Source of the DNA: Candidatus Gastranaerophilales bacterium
GTDB taxonomy: Bacteria > Cyanobacteriota > Vampirovibrionia > Gastranaerophilales > Gastranaerophilaceae
Length of the DNA stretch: 64,000 nucleotides
Assembly: GCA_944326905.1 (NCBI GenBank)
Contig: CALVFU010000002.1
Coordinates: forward strand, 1 to 64,000
Reading direction: 5' to 3'
The position numbers and the translations under genes were made by a program. Shown here piece after piece: positions 36,776 to 46,790 of this stretch (position 1 is its first letter; each line of letters opens with the position of its first letter). A model generated the notes under the pieces. That model ran no database searches. It was not told the DNA's origin and was given only the letters and a program-made list of their open reading frames with translations.

Positions 36776-36815
36776 TAAAGCGAAATTGCCCTTTTGCAGG
36801 TTTAGTTTCGCTTTA
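36776..36815 (+). terminator. Terminator of rpsF-ssb-rpsR
   Basis: Ten-base arms TAAAGCGAAA (36776-36785) and TTTCGCTTTA (36806-36815), followed by TTTTC. It closes the ribosomal-protein operon. Confidence 0.85.
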
Positions 36816-36849
36816 TTTTCTGTTTAACTTGAAATAAAAGGATTAAATT

Positions 36850-37038
36850 ATGGATAATAAAATTACAATAAGATCTGATAGAAAAGATGATTATACTTTT
36901 CAATATAAAGGAGAAGATGTCGTCTTAAAAGCTGGCAGTATTATTAGTATTGCAGACGGTCTTCACGAAGTAGTTCTTCCTACTTGTGTAATGAAAATAT
37001 TTAATAACCTTATTGTTATAAAAGATAATGTTAAATAG
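36850..37038 (+). CDS. Small conserved-looking protein of unknown function
   Basis: 62 residues with an AAAAGGA site and its own flanking hairpins. Beta-rich and soluble (MDNKITIRSDRKDDYTF, then VVLKAGSII). No family recognised. The isolated transcription unit, good ribosome site and lack of a better frame on the other strand support a real gene. Confidence 0.65.
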   Translation: MDNKITIRSDRKDDYTFQYKGEDVVLKAGSIISIADGLHEVVLPTCVMKIFNNLIVIKDNVK

Positions 37039-37046
37039 TTTAAAAA

Positions 37047-37090
37047 TAAAGGAGACCGGCACTCATATGTATGAGTGCCGGTCTCCTTTA
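37047..37090. terminator. Long perfect hairpin, bidirectional terminator
   Basis: 21-base perfect arms (37047-37067 and 37070-37090, GC-rich core GACCGGCACTC), flanked by A-rich sequence on the left and T-rich on the right. It sits between the convergent 62-residue gene and the GH13-like gene and can terminate both. Confidence 0.85.
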
Positions 37091-37098
37091 TTTTATCA

Positions 37099-38910
37099 TT
37101 AATTATTTTCAGCAACTGCAGCCCCGCGGTTAAAATTTTGAGTATATATAAAATCACGATAGTACTCATCAAGTTCCGGCGTTTCAACTTCAAATACATA
37201 AGCTTTAGCTGGTGCTAAAATAGCTCTTATTTCATTATCTGCAGTTTGGAAGGTGCTTTTTTCACCATATTCGGGGGCAAGGTTTTCTAATGATTGTCCT
37301 TCTTTTATTCCGGGTACAAATACTTTTACAGAAACAGGTCTATTTACATTTTTATTTGCGATAACAATTAAAGTTTTACCATTTAACTGCCTTGCAAAAG
37401 GAATTACCCAGTCACCCTTATCGCCTTCTTTATATAGTTCAATAAAATTTCCTTTTGTGATTATATCATTATATTTGAGGCGCATTTCATTGGTTTCTTT
37501 CATTACCCGCCCAATATCGTGATATTTACCTTCTGCTGGAGCTGCAAAATTAAACAAATCAAGCTTATGTTCGTGAACTTTGTTGATAGGGCTGTCTGTT
37601 TGAGTTTCTATGTCTTCTTTGTTTGCATAAGGATATCCGTAATCATCACCATACTGGAATCCGTCAACGTAATAAGGGTTTGTCATTGGAATTGTTGATT
37701 GAACAATAGTTGACAAGTCAGAAAAAATCTCTCCGCCTCTAACCATTGCAGACATATCATCGTGGGTGGTGAATGACCCAATTAATGACTTGCCTGCCAA
37801 TTCCATTATACCATCCCCTTCATAGTCGCGGTGGGTTAAATCTAAATTCATTGTTACATAATCTATAAATTCACTTGCTTTCATTTCGTGAAACATGTGG
37901 TATTGACCATAATAACAGTCAAAACCTGCTCTTAAAGAATCTATAGGACGATCATGCATCATATTAGCTTGAGGCGAAGCGCATTCATAAGTATAAGTTT
38001 CCGCAAGCCAAGCAAACTCAGGATCAAGTTCGTGTGAATGAGTTATTAAAATATCCCAAAATTCGGTCGGTTTTGCTCTTGCTACATCAGCTCTTATTCC
38101 GTCAATACCAAGCTCTATACAGCTGTCTAATAGTTGTTTGTGCATTTCTAATAATTTAGGATTTAAAAGTCTTTTGGTTTGATCAGCCCAAGGCTCAAAC
38201 ATTCTAATATCAACCCAGCCTTGAGGACACTTGTCTTCTCCATGCCGCCCGCGTGCCATAAGTTCCGGGTCATTAATACTCATCTCTAATGAAGCACAGC
38301 TTGGGAGATCTAACATAACACTGATATCTCTTTCGTGGCATGCATCAATAAATGCCTTAAATTGCTCCATTGGAGTTCTTGGATCATTAAAATCAACTAG
38401 GACAGGGTCTATTGCGATATCTCCGTTATCTTCAACAAATTTTAACGGAGCATATACAGAACCGGCAGTACCCATAGCGTGTTTTTTCCCCGGCGGGTGG
38501 ATTGGTAAAATATGTAATGTATTTATACCCAGCTCTTTTATGTCATCTAACTTATCAATGCAGCTAAGGAAAGTTCCAGGTTTTTCTCCTAGTTTAGGAT
38601 TTATTCTTCTGTCACCGTTTAAGTCTTTTGCTCCTAACATTCTTGGTATAATAGCCATAATAACAGCGTCATTGTTATGAATTTTTGTTCTTAAATTGTT
38701 TTTATATTCAACTGTTTTTTCTTGTTTATCATTGATGGCATTCGTTTTTATAACTTTAGCGGCATTAACGGAGGCTCGGCTTTCTAAGAATGTATTAAAA
38801 GGATTGTCAGTTTTTTGTTCTTTAATAGGCGAAGGAGTTTCTTTTTCAGCCGACTTGAAGTTCGTTTGATACTTATGGATATTTACATTGTAAATAGAAT
38901 TAATTTCCAT
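37099..38910 (-). CDS. GH13-like alpha-amylase family enzyme, cytosolic
   Basis: 603 residues from ATG 38910 (GGAGG site; overlaps the upstream gene's stop by 11 bases). The N-terminus MEINSIYNVNIHKYQTNFKS carries the shared M-x-I-x-x-I...F-K-S motif, with no signal peptide. A TIM barrel follows: GIDGIRADVARA (nucleophile D275), AWLAETYTYE (acid/base E304) and FTTHDDM (H383-D384). Region I is unusual (VMLDLPSCAS, without the normal N-H). C-terminal beta domain from about 500. It probably acts on alpha-glucan such as glycogen; the exact reaction is unknown. Co-transcribed with two membrane-associated unknowns. Confidence 0.85.
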   Translation of the reverse strand: MEINSIYNVNIHKYQTNFKSAEKETPSPIKEQKTDNPFNTFLESRASVNAAKVIKTNAINDKQEKTVEYKNNLRTKIHNNDAVIMAIIPRMLGAKDLNGDRRINPKLGEKPGTFLSCIDKLDDIKELGINTLHILPIHPPGKKHAMGTAGSVYAPLKFVEDNGDIAIDPVLVDFNDPRTPMEQFKAFIDACHERDISVMLDLPSCASLEMSINDPELMARGRHGEDKCPQGWVDIRMFEPWADQTKRLLNPKLLEMHKQLLDSCIELGIDGIRADVARAKPTEFWDILITHSHELDPEFAWLAETYTYECASPQANMMHDRPIDSLRAGFDCYYGQYHMFHEMKASEFIDYVTMNLDLTHRDYEGDGIMELAGKSLIGSFTTHDDMSAMVRGGEIFSDLSTIVQSTIPMTNPYYVDGFQYGDDYGYPYANKEDIETQTDSPINKVHEHKLDLFNFAAPAEGKYHDIGRVMKETNEMRLKYNDIITKGNFIELYKEGDKGDWVIPFARQLNGKTLIVIANKNVNRPVSVKVFVPGIKEGQSLENLAPEYGEKSTFQTADNEIRAILAPAKAYVFEVETPELDEYYRDFIYTQNFNRGAAVAENN

Positions 38911-41638
38911 TGGCTGCCTCCATTTCAAGTTTTTGAACAGATTCGTTAGTTGTATTTTGCGTTAAAGTTTCATTCTGTTCTCGTCTTAACCTTGCTATAC
39001 GATTTTTTTCTAATGGTATAGTTGAATCTTTTTTGCCAAAGAAGAACTGAGCGAGTATTGAAAAACCTAGAACACAAGTAAATAATCCTCCAAAAGTTCT
39101 TAACCATTTATTACTGTTATAAGAATTTTTAAATCCTTGATTTAACAGTTCAACTGGGTTTTTACCCTGTAGTTTAAATCGTTCAAATGGTGTTGTTGTC
39201 ATGTTATCAAATACTTTGTTATCTGTACTTACACTTGGATATACAAATTCACAATATTGCCAAGCATCTTTAAACGCCATGCCCATAACATCATGTGTTC
39301 TTTTTAACCAGGCGGTAAGGGTGCTTTTAGATGCTTCAGACATTGCGCTTTTTGTTTCATCCAGCAGGTATCCGTCGTATATAAGCTGCATATAGTTTCT
39401 GAATTTATCAGGCTTATTTACATTATTGAATTTTGCGAAGAAATCATGACCTTCAGCACTTATTACATTAATTTTAGCTTCTTCCAGCAAAGTTGCTTTG
39501 TATTGTGTCCAGTCGTTTGCGTGAGCATACCCATCAGCTCTTTTGTATATATCAAGCGTATGGATAAGCCGATCGCAGGCAGTAACAAAGTTTTCTACTT
39601 TTGTTACATTTGCGCTCGTTTCAAGAGATGCAATAGATTTAGTATAGTCAACGCTGTTTCCTGCAATTATATTTATAAGATTTTCAAATGAATGGTTTAC
39701 TTTTCGGAAATTGGAAGCAATTTTGCTTTGGAGTTCAATAAATTTATCCATTTCCGTACCTTGAGAAGAGAATGTTCTTAAGTTCCAGGCAACACCGCTG
39801 CCGTTATTGCCGCCTAAAACAAAATTGGTATACGCTCCTTGACGCCCTTCGCCCAGCATTGCTGCAAGATATTTATCTTTTAGTGTGCTTATGGCAGCTA
39901 CAGCCCGCTTGTAGGCATCATCATTTTTTACAAGTTTTTCTAAATTTTCTTTTGTTCGGATTTTAATCGCTTCTTCATTATCTACTAACGGCTTAAGCGC
40001 TCTAGAAGTTATAACATTATTAGGCTGAACAATATTTGTAAATGTTTTTTCTAATTGTTTCCAGAAATAAGCATTTTGCGAATCTGCAATATCACCCATT
40101 TTTAAATTATTAATTTTTCTTAGTTGTATAAAATTCGTCAGATATTCTTTGAAAGGTTCTGTTAAGGAATTTATTATTTCCGCCTTTTCCCTTGTCATAA
40201 TAATTTTATCTGAGCTTGGAATGATATCAGTTCCTTTGATATCTGCTGCTGCCATTTGTTGTATCCGTTTAAGCAGAGAACTGTTTATATTGCCGCTTTT
40301 TTCAAGCTTTGCTTTAACTGCTTGAATTATAGCCTCTTCCACTGATTTTTTATTAACAGCTCTGTTTTTAAGCAGACTTTCTTTTATTTTTTCTTTATCT
40401 AGAGTATTTGCATCATTAGTACTTTGAGAAAGTTTTTTATGTATAGTTTCTGTTAAAGCTTCTGTTATTTCATCAAATGAAATAATACCATTTTTAAGAA
40501 GTTTATGACCTTGGAACTTTGTTTCAATATTTTTTGCTAGAGTTTCTATATACTTACTGTCAATAACTGTTTTATCCGGGGTCGCAAGAATTTTTGAAAG
40601 ATCTTTGGCTAAAGCGTTAGATACTCCGGCGCCTGCGCCTTCTGTTACCGTATTAATAAAGTTTGTTAGTTCTTTTTTTGTTATTATTTTTTCACTCTTA
40701 TCTAAATCCATTGCAGTGAATTTATTTATAGAACTTGTTACTTTATCTTTTGTAAAAGCTTTTTTGATTTTTGTTATAAATGTCTCTTCTTTTTGATTTT
40801 GAGGATTTTCAATTAAATTTTTATAAAGCTCATCTATCATTTTATCGTGTTTGCTTGCTTTTTGCTTAACAATAAATGGTTCATATCCGCGCTCGAAAGC
40901 ATTACACATAAGCGCAGTGAGAGTTGGAACTGCCGGACCTGAGGTTAGCATCCAGAGCGTATGATTTTGGGTAGCTATTTTTTTCATTTGATCTTTAACT
41001 ATTTCTTCTCTGTTATCTGCATCTCTGTCTATCCCCATATAATCTGCGATTGCAGATAAGTTTTCGCTTTTTTTCTTTCCTCGGTATAAATCAAACGGAA
41101 TATAATTAGGGTCTTGGAATACAGATTTATTTCTGCCCTGATCATCTATGTAGCGTTTGTCGGCATCAAAACCATGAACAAGTCTTGCCGGTCCAAATAT
41201 CCCGATTTTGGGCCAAAGTGCCATAGAAGCGAGGAACGACGCAAGTCCTATAAACTCCATGTGCTTAGGCATGGTAGCTATTCTTTTTGTTGTTAAAAAT
41301 GAAGCGATGCCTAAACCTCCAAGAACAAGTCCTACATCATTAGTTCTGCCAAGCTGATGGTCATTTGCTGTCCCTTTATATCCTCTGTATACAGATTTAA
41401 TATCATATATTCTGTTAGAGAAAAATCTGCCTATCGAACCAAATAAGCCGCCGTTCAGGAGATGTCCTTGTCCGGGCTCTGGTTTAATCATATTAACAGA
41501 ATTAGGAATTTCATTATGGTTTTTGTAGTGTTTTCGCGGAAGATATACAAGACGTTCCATATTAACGTTTGCTGAGTGCTGAGCAACGTTTGGTCTTTGC
41601 GTAAAAGCTGTTTGGTTTTGAATTCTATCTATTGCCAT
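38900..41638 (-). CDS. Large membrane-associated protein of unknown function
   Basis: 912 residues. MAIDRIQNQTAFTQRP start, then hydrophobic segments at about 100-150 (VGLVLGGLGIASFL, FIGLASFLASMALW). A long, mostly helical and charged middle (about 200-780) follows, with Lys/Glu-rich coiled-coil stretches and a repeated-looking DKS/EF-like segment (AMDLDKSEKIITKKEL). There is a hydrophobic segment near 850-870 (LFTCVLGFSILAQFFFG). No family recognised. It is the middle gene of a three-gene operon; the start lies 1 base after the previous stop. Confidence 0.7.
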   Translation of the reverse strand: MAIDRIQNQTAFTQRPNVAQHSANVNMERLVYLPRKHYKNHNEIPNSVNMIKPEPGQGHLLNGGLFGSIGRFFSNRIYDIKSVYRGYKGTANDHQLGRTNDVGLVLGGLGIASFLTTKRIATMPKHMEFIGLASFLASMALWPKIGIFGPARLVHGFDADKRYIDDQGRNKSVFQDPNYIPFDLYRGKKKSENLSAIADYMGIDRDADNREEIVKDQMKKIATQNHTLWMLTSGPAVPTLTALMCNAFERGYEPFIVKQKASKHDKMIDELYKNLIENPQNQKEETFITKIKKAFTKDKVTSSINKFTAMDLDKSEKIITKKELTNFINTVTEGAGAGVSNALAKDLSKILATPDKTVIDSKYIETLAKNIETKFQGHKLLKNGIISFDEITEALTETIHKKLSQSTNDANTLDKEKIKESLLKNRAVNKKSVEEAIIQAVKAKLEKSGNINSSLLKRIQQMAAADIKGTDIIPSSDKIIMTREKAEIINSLTEPFKEYLTNFIQLRKINNLKMGDIADSQNAYFWKQLEKTFTNIVQPNNVITSRALKPLVDNEEAIKIRTKENLEKLVKNDDAYKRAVAAISTLKDKYLAAMLGEGRQGAYTNFVLGGNNGSGVAWNLRTFSSQGTEMDKFIELQSKIASNFRKVNHSFENLINIIAGNSVDYTKSIASLETSANVTKVENFVTACDRLIHTLDIYKRADGYAHANDWTQYKATLLEEAKINVISAEGHDFFAKFNNVNKPDKFRNYMQLIYDGYLLDETKSAMSEASKSTLTAWLKRTHDVMGMAFKDAWQYCEFVYPSVSTDNKVFDNMTTTPFERFKLQGKNPVELLNQGFKNSYNSNKWLRTFGGLFTCVLGFSILAQFFFGKKDSTIPLEKNRIARLRREQNETLTQNTTNESVQKLEMEAANGN

Positions 41639-41639
41639 A

Positions 41640-42779
41640 CTACACCGCCATACTGTCTTTTGAATTGTCTATAATATTTTTATCACAAAGATTTTTTCCT
41701 ATAGAGCGTGCCCTTATAATTGTATTTGCAACTCCAAAGATACTGGAGCCGAGTGCTGTAAAGAATAAAATCTTCCCGGCATGTTTTTTAAAGCCTTTAG
41801 AGCCTGGGGCGCCTTTGTAAAATTCTTTAGCTGAATTTTTGAAGGTATTTCCAAGCGCAAGAGTTCCTTCTTTCGTATGCTGCCAGAAATTATTTAATTT
41901 AGCAGTTACTTTATCTTTTAACGGGGCATCTTTTTTAACATTACACTTACCTAGTTTTGTCCCGGTCAAGTAGGTGTTATAGTAACCGTCCCAATCACCG
42001 CTTGCTGCTAAGCCTACACCGCATGCAGCCCATAAGAAGGAAGAAATTCTAGAGGCTGTTGTTGCTGTTGAAATAACATTTTTCAAAATGGGTTTCGCTT
42101 CTGTTTCTGCACTATTAAGATTTTCCCCGAGTCCGTTTTTCTTAGCTATTTTGTCAAAATATTCAGGTTTTACAAGATCTATACGAGGAAATTCTACACT
42201 TTCCCATAATTTTTGATATTGATATTGAGGATCTAAATCCTGGATTATTCTGGTAGGCTGCTTGTTTGCTAATTTGTCATTAGGCTTAGGAGGTTCTGTC
42301 ATAATAACTTTAGGAAAAGGATATACAACGTTAAGATAGGGCTGCTCAATATCTACCCCGGTAGCCCAGGCAACAGGTCTTGTTATTAAATCTTTCGAGA
42401 GTGTTTTGGCAATAGCATAAAATATGACGCCTGCAGCAAATTTAATGCCTAATTTTTTTGCTTGTTGGAAGCCGCGGGCATCAAAGTATTTACTTACACC
42501 ATTAAACAAGCCTATAAAAGTTAAACTGCCCAATAAAGTTGGAACAGGTCTCATAGATAGAAATTCATAAAAATTTGAATTTATATCTCCCATAAGTCCT
42601 TTTGCCATATACTCAGTAAAAGCGTTTGTTGTTTTATGGTACGCCGCTTTTGTTCTATTTCTTATATTACTCTCAAGTACTCTTGGCTCCTCGTTTTCAT
42701 TTTTTTTAGCAGGAGTGTTAGTGCGCTCGTGACGCTTTGCACCGCAACTAACTATCTCGCTTGTTACTTTTGGTATCAT
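41640..42779 (-). CDS. Membrane protein of unknown function
   Basis: 379 residues from ATG 42779 (MIPKVTSEIV), which has a GGAG site; the longer frame to 42818 lacks one. Hydrophobic helices at about 80-100 (VPTLLGSLTFIGLF), 115-130 and near 245-260 and 335-360, so probably an integral membrane protein. No family recognised. First gene of the operon ending with the GH13-like enzyme. Confidence 0.7.
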   Translation of the reverse strand: MIPKVTSEIVSCGAKRHERTNTPAKKNENEEPRVLESNIRNRTKAAYHKTTNAFTEYMAKGLMGDINSNFYEFLSMRPVPTLLGSLTFIGLFNGVSKYFDARGFQQAKKLGIKFAAGVIFYAIAKTLSKDLITRPVAWATGVDIEQPYLNVVYPFPKVIMTEPPKPNDKLANKQPTRIIQDLDPQYQYQKLWESVEFPRIDLVKPEYFDKIAKKNGLGENLNSAETEAKPILKNVISTATTASRISSFLWAACGVGLAASGDWDGYYNTYLTGTKLGKCNVKKDAPLKDKVTAKLNNFWQHTKEGTLALGNTFKNSAKEFYKGAPGSKGFKKHAGKILFFTALGSSIFGVANTIIRARSIGKNLCDKNIIDNSKDSMAV

Positions 42780-42991
42780 AATAACTCCAAATACACTACC
42801 ATATATATCAAAATTCAAAAATATTTAAATTTGCTATTTATATGTAATAAAATTTACAAAAATTTACATTTCTTTTTAATAAGTGATATTCCCTTGAAAC
42901 TCTTATATAGTACGAAAAATATAAAATAAAAAAAACTAAAAAATGTATAGCATATATTTATTATTTCATGCTAAAATTGTTTTGGGTAAGC

Positions 42992-45772
42992 ATGATGAAA
43001 ATATTAGATATAAGAGGCAATTTAGTAAAAATAGAGAGTAGTAAACCTGTTAGTATTTCCTCTTTGCTGAAAATATCAGACAAAGATAAAATCTATATTG
43101 GTCAGGTTTTGTATACGGATATAACTAGCAGCTCTTATGTCATATTTGTAAAAGTTATGACATATTATGATGCTCCATTTAACGCCGCTAATATCACTGA
43201 AATATCTAAAAAAGCAGAATGTGAATTGCTGCCTTCCTCCGAAATTGTAACTAATATTGGTGCAAATGCGGATATCGTATTGGGCGAACTTGCTTTTGAA
43301 AAAAATATTCTTACAGCAGAAAAAGAATTTTTTGATAAAAAAATTCTTATAGCAGCAGATAATGATTTGTCATCAAACTTGATTATAAGTAATTATGCAT
43401 ACCAAATAAAAAATCTTGGATATAATACTTTGGTTTTTGATTGTAATGGTACATTCGATGGGGTAAAACTGCATGCGGGTACTGATTTTAAACTGCCGCT
43501 GAATGAGCATGCAATTGCCTTTATCTATAACAAATATTTTTCAGATATCACGGATGCAAGCAAGGCATTGGTAAGCTCTATATTTGAGGAGCTTAAAAAC
43601 TATGCTTCAACGGTTCCATATATTCCGTTCAAAGCTTTTAAATCCGTTATAGATAATGTATTTGATTATTCGAAACATTTAAACCTTTATTTTTTTAAAA
43701 CAAAGCTAGAAAAACTTGATGAGGCTAATGTTTTTGCAAATTCTCATGATGATATTATGAACTGGGTTTCTCTTAATGAGTACGGACCGGGTACTGTTGT
43801 TATAGATTTAAGCGGTGTAAATAAATTATTTGTAAGCGAGTATATTAGTCTAGTTTTAAATTCGTTTAAAGATACCGATTGCAAGTTATATGCTTTTGCT
43901 AAGTTATACGATAATTTCTCTGATAAAGAGTTCATAAAAGAAATAATTGAAAGTAATAATGTATTAACTTCGTGTATTGTGCCGTCGAATTTTAAGTATT
44001 TAACAGCATTAAAGCAAAATGTCGGGAGTATACTTATAACCGGCGGAATAAAGAAACCAGATAATTTTGATTATTGTAAGTTTTTACTAAAAAATCTTCC
44101 AGCAGATAAGTTTATCTTAACAGGAAATGTTACATCGCCGTATTCTTTTATTTTTCAGCTTAAAGAAATAACAGAAGTTATTCCTCAGCCGAAAGCAATT
44201 GAAAATATTGAAGAAGAAACAGAAGATGCAGCAGATATTGTAGAGGCGGAGTTTGAAAATATATTGCAGGCTGATGATACAGAAACGAATAATGAAGTAG
44301 AAAACATAGCTTCATTGCTGCACGAAGAAATACAACCTGTGTCAAAGGAGCATGTTTCAGAAAATATAGATGTAGCTGAAAATATTCTGCCTCCGTCAGA
44401 AGAAGCAGATAGTGTAAAAAAAATAGAAAGTAAATATGAACCGATTCCGAATATTGATGAACAAGAAATATCTCAAGTAATAGAAGATTATAATCCTTCA
44501 GTTCCGAAGAATAATGAAACAGAAAATCAAACATTAGAAGTTGCAACTGAGATTGAAAATAAGGAAATTAATTTATACAATGAACGGTCTAAAAATAGTG
44601 ATATTAATATAAAAGATAATTCTGCTATAGAACAGGAATTACTTCCTTTCGGCGAAGATATTCAAAATGGTGAGAATACTGAGTCAGAGAAGGTTATTCA
44701 GTCTGAAGTTGATAAAAATATTGAAGTAGTACAAGATGAGGAAATTGAGCAGGTAGAAAACAAATCAGAGGGAGATACAAATAAAGATACAAGCAGTGCA
44801 GAAGAAGAAAATCTCGAATTATCATCTAATGACGATGATGCAATCCTTTTACCTGAAACAGAGCAGGAAACAGAAATTTTGGAAATAGAAAAAGAACATA
44901 AAGGCATGTCTGTAGAGGAAATAGAGCCTGTGCTGGAGGAAGCGCCTGTATCTGAGATGTATGAACCGCTTCCGCCTCTCAATGATTCTAGCGAGCCAGA
45001 GCTGGAAATCCCTGAACTAGAGGAAATAAAAGCTGATGATTCTGAATATGAACCTTTGAGTCTTAGTGAAAATGAAGAAGTAATTGAAATAAGTGAAGAT
45101 ATTCCTGAGTTAAATGAAGTATCAGAAGGTGTTTTGTCTTTGGAAAATAACAGTGATTATGGCTTTGCATTGAAGGATAAAGAAATACCTGAAAAAGCAG
45201 AAACTATAGAAACGATTGAACAGGAAGTTGAAACTCCAGTTGAGAAAACCCCTGAAGAACTTTTGGATGAAGAAATCAAACGCGATGTTGACAAGGTTTA
45301 TATGACTCCGTCGCATAATGAAGAATCCGATGAATTATCTGAAGATGATTTAGATTTCATTGAAGAATTAGTAGGTACTGATGATATTACAGTAGAAGAA
45401 GAAATTTCACCGCAAGAAGAGATAGAAGCTTTACCAGATATGGTTGAACAGCATTCTGATTTGCTGCCGGAGGAAGAACAAGAATTACAGCCGGCAGAAA
45501 ATGATGCATATAAGAACGATAATGAAGGTGTTTTGCCCCAAAGAAATACGGCGGCACCAGCTGTTCCGATTTATACAGCAGAAATCCCTGAGGACGCAAT
45601 TGTCCATAGTGATCCTATACAGCAGGGCGATCGTGTAATGCATGTTAAATTTGGAGTCGGCATTGTTGAGAAGATTTTTAGTTATGGAACTAAAAACTTT
45701 TGTTCCATAAATTTTGAAAATATTGGAAGAAAAGTTCTTGACCCCAATATAACAGAGTTGAAAAAGGTTTAA
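42992..45772 (+). CDS. HerA-like protein without P-loop, acidic linker and PcrA/UvrD-type tudor end
   Basis: About 926 residues from the paired ATGs at 42992/42995; an upstream ATG (42968) has no ribosome site. Residues ~1-90 look like a HAS barrel, and ~95-420 follow a HerA/FtsK-like order: KILIAADNDLSSNLII where Walker A should be, LVFDCNGTFDG, GTVVIDLSGVNKLF, a late SILITGG and KFILTGNV. No G-x-x-x-x-GK[ST] is visible. Residues ~430-840 form an acidic Glu-rich linker with three Y-E-P repeats. The end (GDRVMHVKFGVGIVEKIF) resembles the tudor-like domain of PcrA/UvrD that binds RNA polymerase. Function unknown; fold assignments are by eye. Confidence 0.65.
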   Translation: MMKILDIRGNLVKIESSKPVSISSLLKISDKDKIYIGQVLYTDITSSSYVIFVKVMTYYDAPFNAANITEISKKAECELLPSSEIVTNIGANADIVLGELAFEKNILTAEKEFFDKKILIAADNDLSSNLIISNYAYQIKNLGYNTLVFDCNGTFDGVKLHAGTDFKLPLNEHAIAFIYNKYFSDITDASKALVSSIFEELKNYASTVPYIPFKAFKSVIDNVFDYSKHLNLYFFKTKLEKLDEANVFANSHDDIMNWVSLNEYGPGTVVIDLSGVNKLFVSEYISLVLNSFKDTDCKLYAFAKLYDNFSDKEFIKEIIESNNVLTSCIVPSNFKYLTALKQNVGSILITGGIKKPDNFDYCKFLLKNLPADKFILTGNVTSPYSFIFQLKEITEVIPQPKAIENIEEETEDAADIVEAEFENILQADDTETNNEVENIASLLHEEIQPVSKEHVSENIDVAENILPPSEEADSVKKIESKYEPIPNIDEQEISQVIEDYNPSVPKNNETENQTLEVATEIENKEINLYNERSKNSDINIKDNSAIEQELLPFGEDIQNGENTESEKVIQSEVDKNIEVVQDEEIEQVENKSEGDTNKDTSSAEEENLELSSNDDDAILLPETEQETEILEIEKEHKGMSVEEIEPVLEEAPVSEMYEPLPPLNDSSEPELEIPELEEIKADDSEYEPLSLSENEEVIEISEDIPELNEVSEGVLSLENNSDYGFALKDKEIPEKAETIETIEQEVETPVEKTPEELLDEEIKRDVDKVYMTPSHNEESDELSEDDLDFIEELVGTDDITVEEEISPQEEIEALPDMVEQHSDLLPEEEQELQPAENDAYKNDNEGVLPQRNTAAPAVPIYTAEIPEDAIVHSDPIQQGDRVMHVKFGVGIVEKIFSYGTKNFCSINFENIGRKVLDPNITELKKV

Positions 45773-45773
45773 A

Positions 45774-46790
45774 CTATACTACTCGATTTGTTGAGTTTTC
45801 ACCTTTAAGGGAATCTCTGATGTTGCTAAATGTAACATCAAGTATTGTATTAATAGCATCAACAGTATTGTAGGCTATGTGCGGTGTCATTATAACTCTG
45901 TCTGATTCTGCAAGTTTTTGTGTAATTACTGCTTTTTGTATACAATTTTTATCAGTTTTATTGATTATAGAAACTAAGTTTTCATCATTATTAACAATAA
46001 TATTTTCACATTCCTGTACATCTAATGCACATCCTGCAATTTTGTTTTTTTCGAGGGCATTATATAATGCTGCTGTATCAATTAATTCTCCGCGTGCGGT
46101 ATTGATTAGATATACGCCGTTTTTCATTTCTGAAAATTCATTATCACCAATCATGTGATATGCTTCTTTTGTATATGGGATATGTAATGTAATAATATCA
46201 GCATTTTTAAGCAGTGTTTGGAAATCAACATACTCTACAATTCCTGTTATATCAGGATTTTTCTGCTTGTCATTTGCTAAAATTTCCATACCGAAGCTGC
46301 GGCAAACCTTACATACTGAACTTCCGATAGCCCCCGTGCCGATAACTCCAAGTTTAAGAGCTTTTAGATCTCTTCCTATATAGTTCTGTGTATTAATATT
46401 TTCGCTGCGCATGTCTCTTACTGCCGGTACAACATTCCTTATGAGTGTAATCATCATACCAATGGTAAATTCTGTTACAGAACTTTTTCCGTAATGCTCG
46501 ACATTTAAAACCCTGATATTTCTTTTTGCACATTCATCAATATCAATATGGTCATAACCGGTAGTTCGAGTTGCAATAATGCGAAGATTTTTAAACTTAT
46601 CAAGGACAGTGCTTGTTATTTGTGATGTCATAAAAATACTGATGATAGATGTTTCTGCGGAATCATGCTCATCAACTTCAGTATTGTCATTTAGTGCAGA
46701 TTTTATAAATTTTATATCAAAATCGTCATTGGGGTGATGTTTAAAATATTCTTCTTCGGCGTCTCTAAAATCATAAAAAATAATGTTCAT
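45774..46790 (-). CDS. D-2-hydroxyacid dehydrogenase (D-lactate dehydrogenase-like)
   Basis: 338 residues, NAD-dependent 2-hydroxyacid dehydrogenase. Nucleotide motif GVIGTGAIGSSV, catalytic Arg in NTARGELID, Glu further on and His in TPHIAYNT. The sequence TTGYDHIDI fits D-LDH-type members. It likely reduces pyruvate to D-lactate or a related acid. Convergent with the HerA-like gene with a single base between stops. Confidence 0.9.
   Translation of the reverse strand: MNIIFYDFRDAEEEYFKHHPNDDFDIKFIKSALNDNTEVDEHDSAETSIISIFMTSQITSTVLDKFKNLRIIATRTTGYDHIDIDECAKRNIRVLNVEHYGKSSVTEFTIGMMITLIRNVVPAVRDMRSENINTQNYIGRDLKALKLGVIGTGAIGSSVCKVCRSFGMEILANDKQKNPDITGIVEYVDFQTLLKNADIITLHIPYTKEAYHMIGDNEFSEMKNGVYLINTARGELIDTAALYNALEKNKIAGCALDVQECENIIVNNDENLVSIINKTDKNCIQKAVITQKLAESDRVIMTPHIAYNTVDAINTILDVTFSNIRDSLKGENSTNRVV

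Noticed and set aside
45770-45776. Overlap or fusion of the HerA-like gene and the dehydrogenase
   Set aside because: They are on opposite strands with separate stops one base apart; ordinary tail-to-tail genes.
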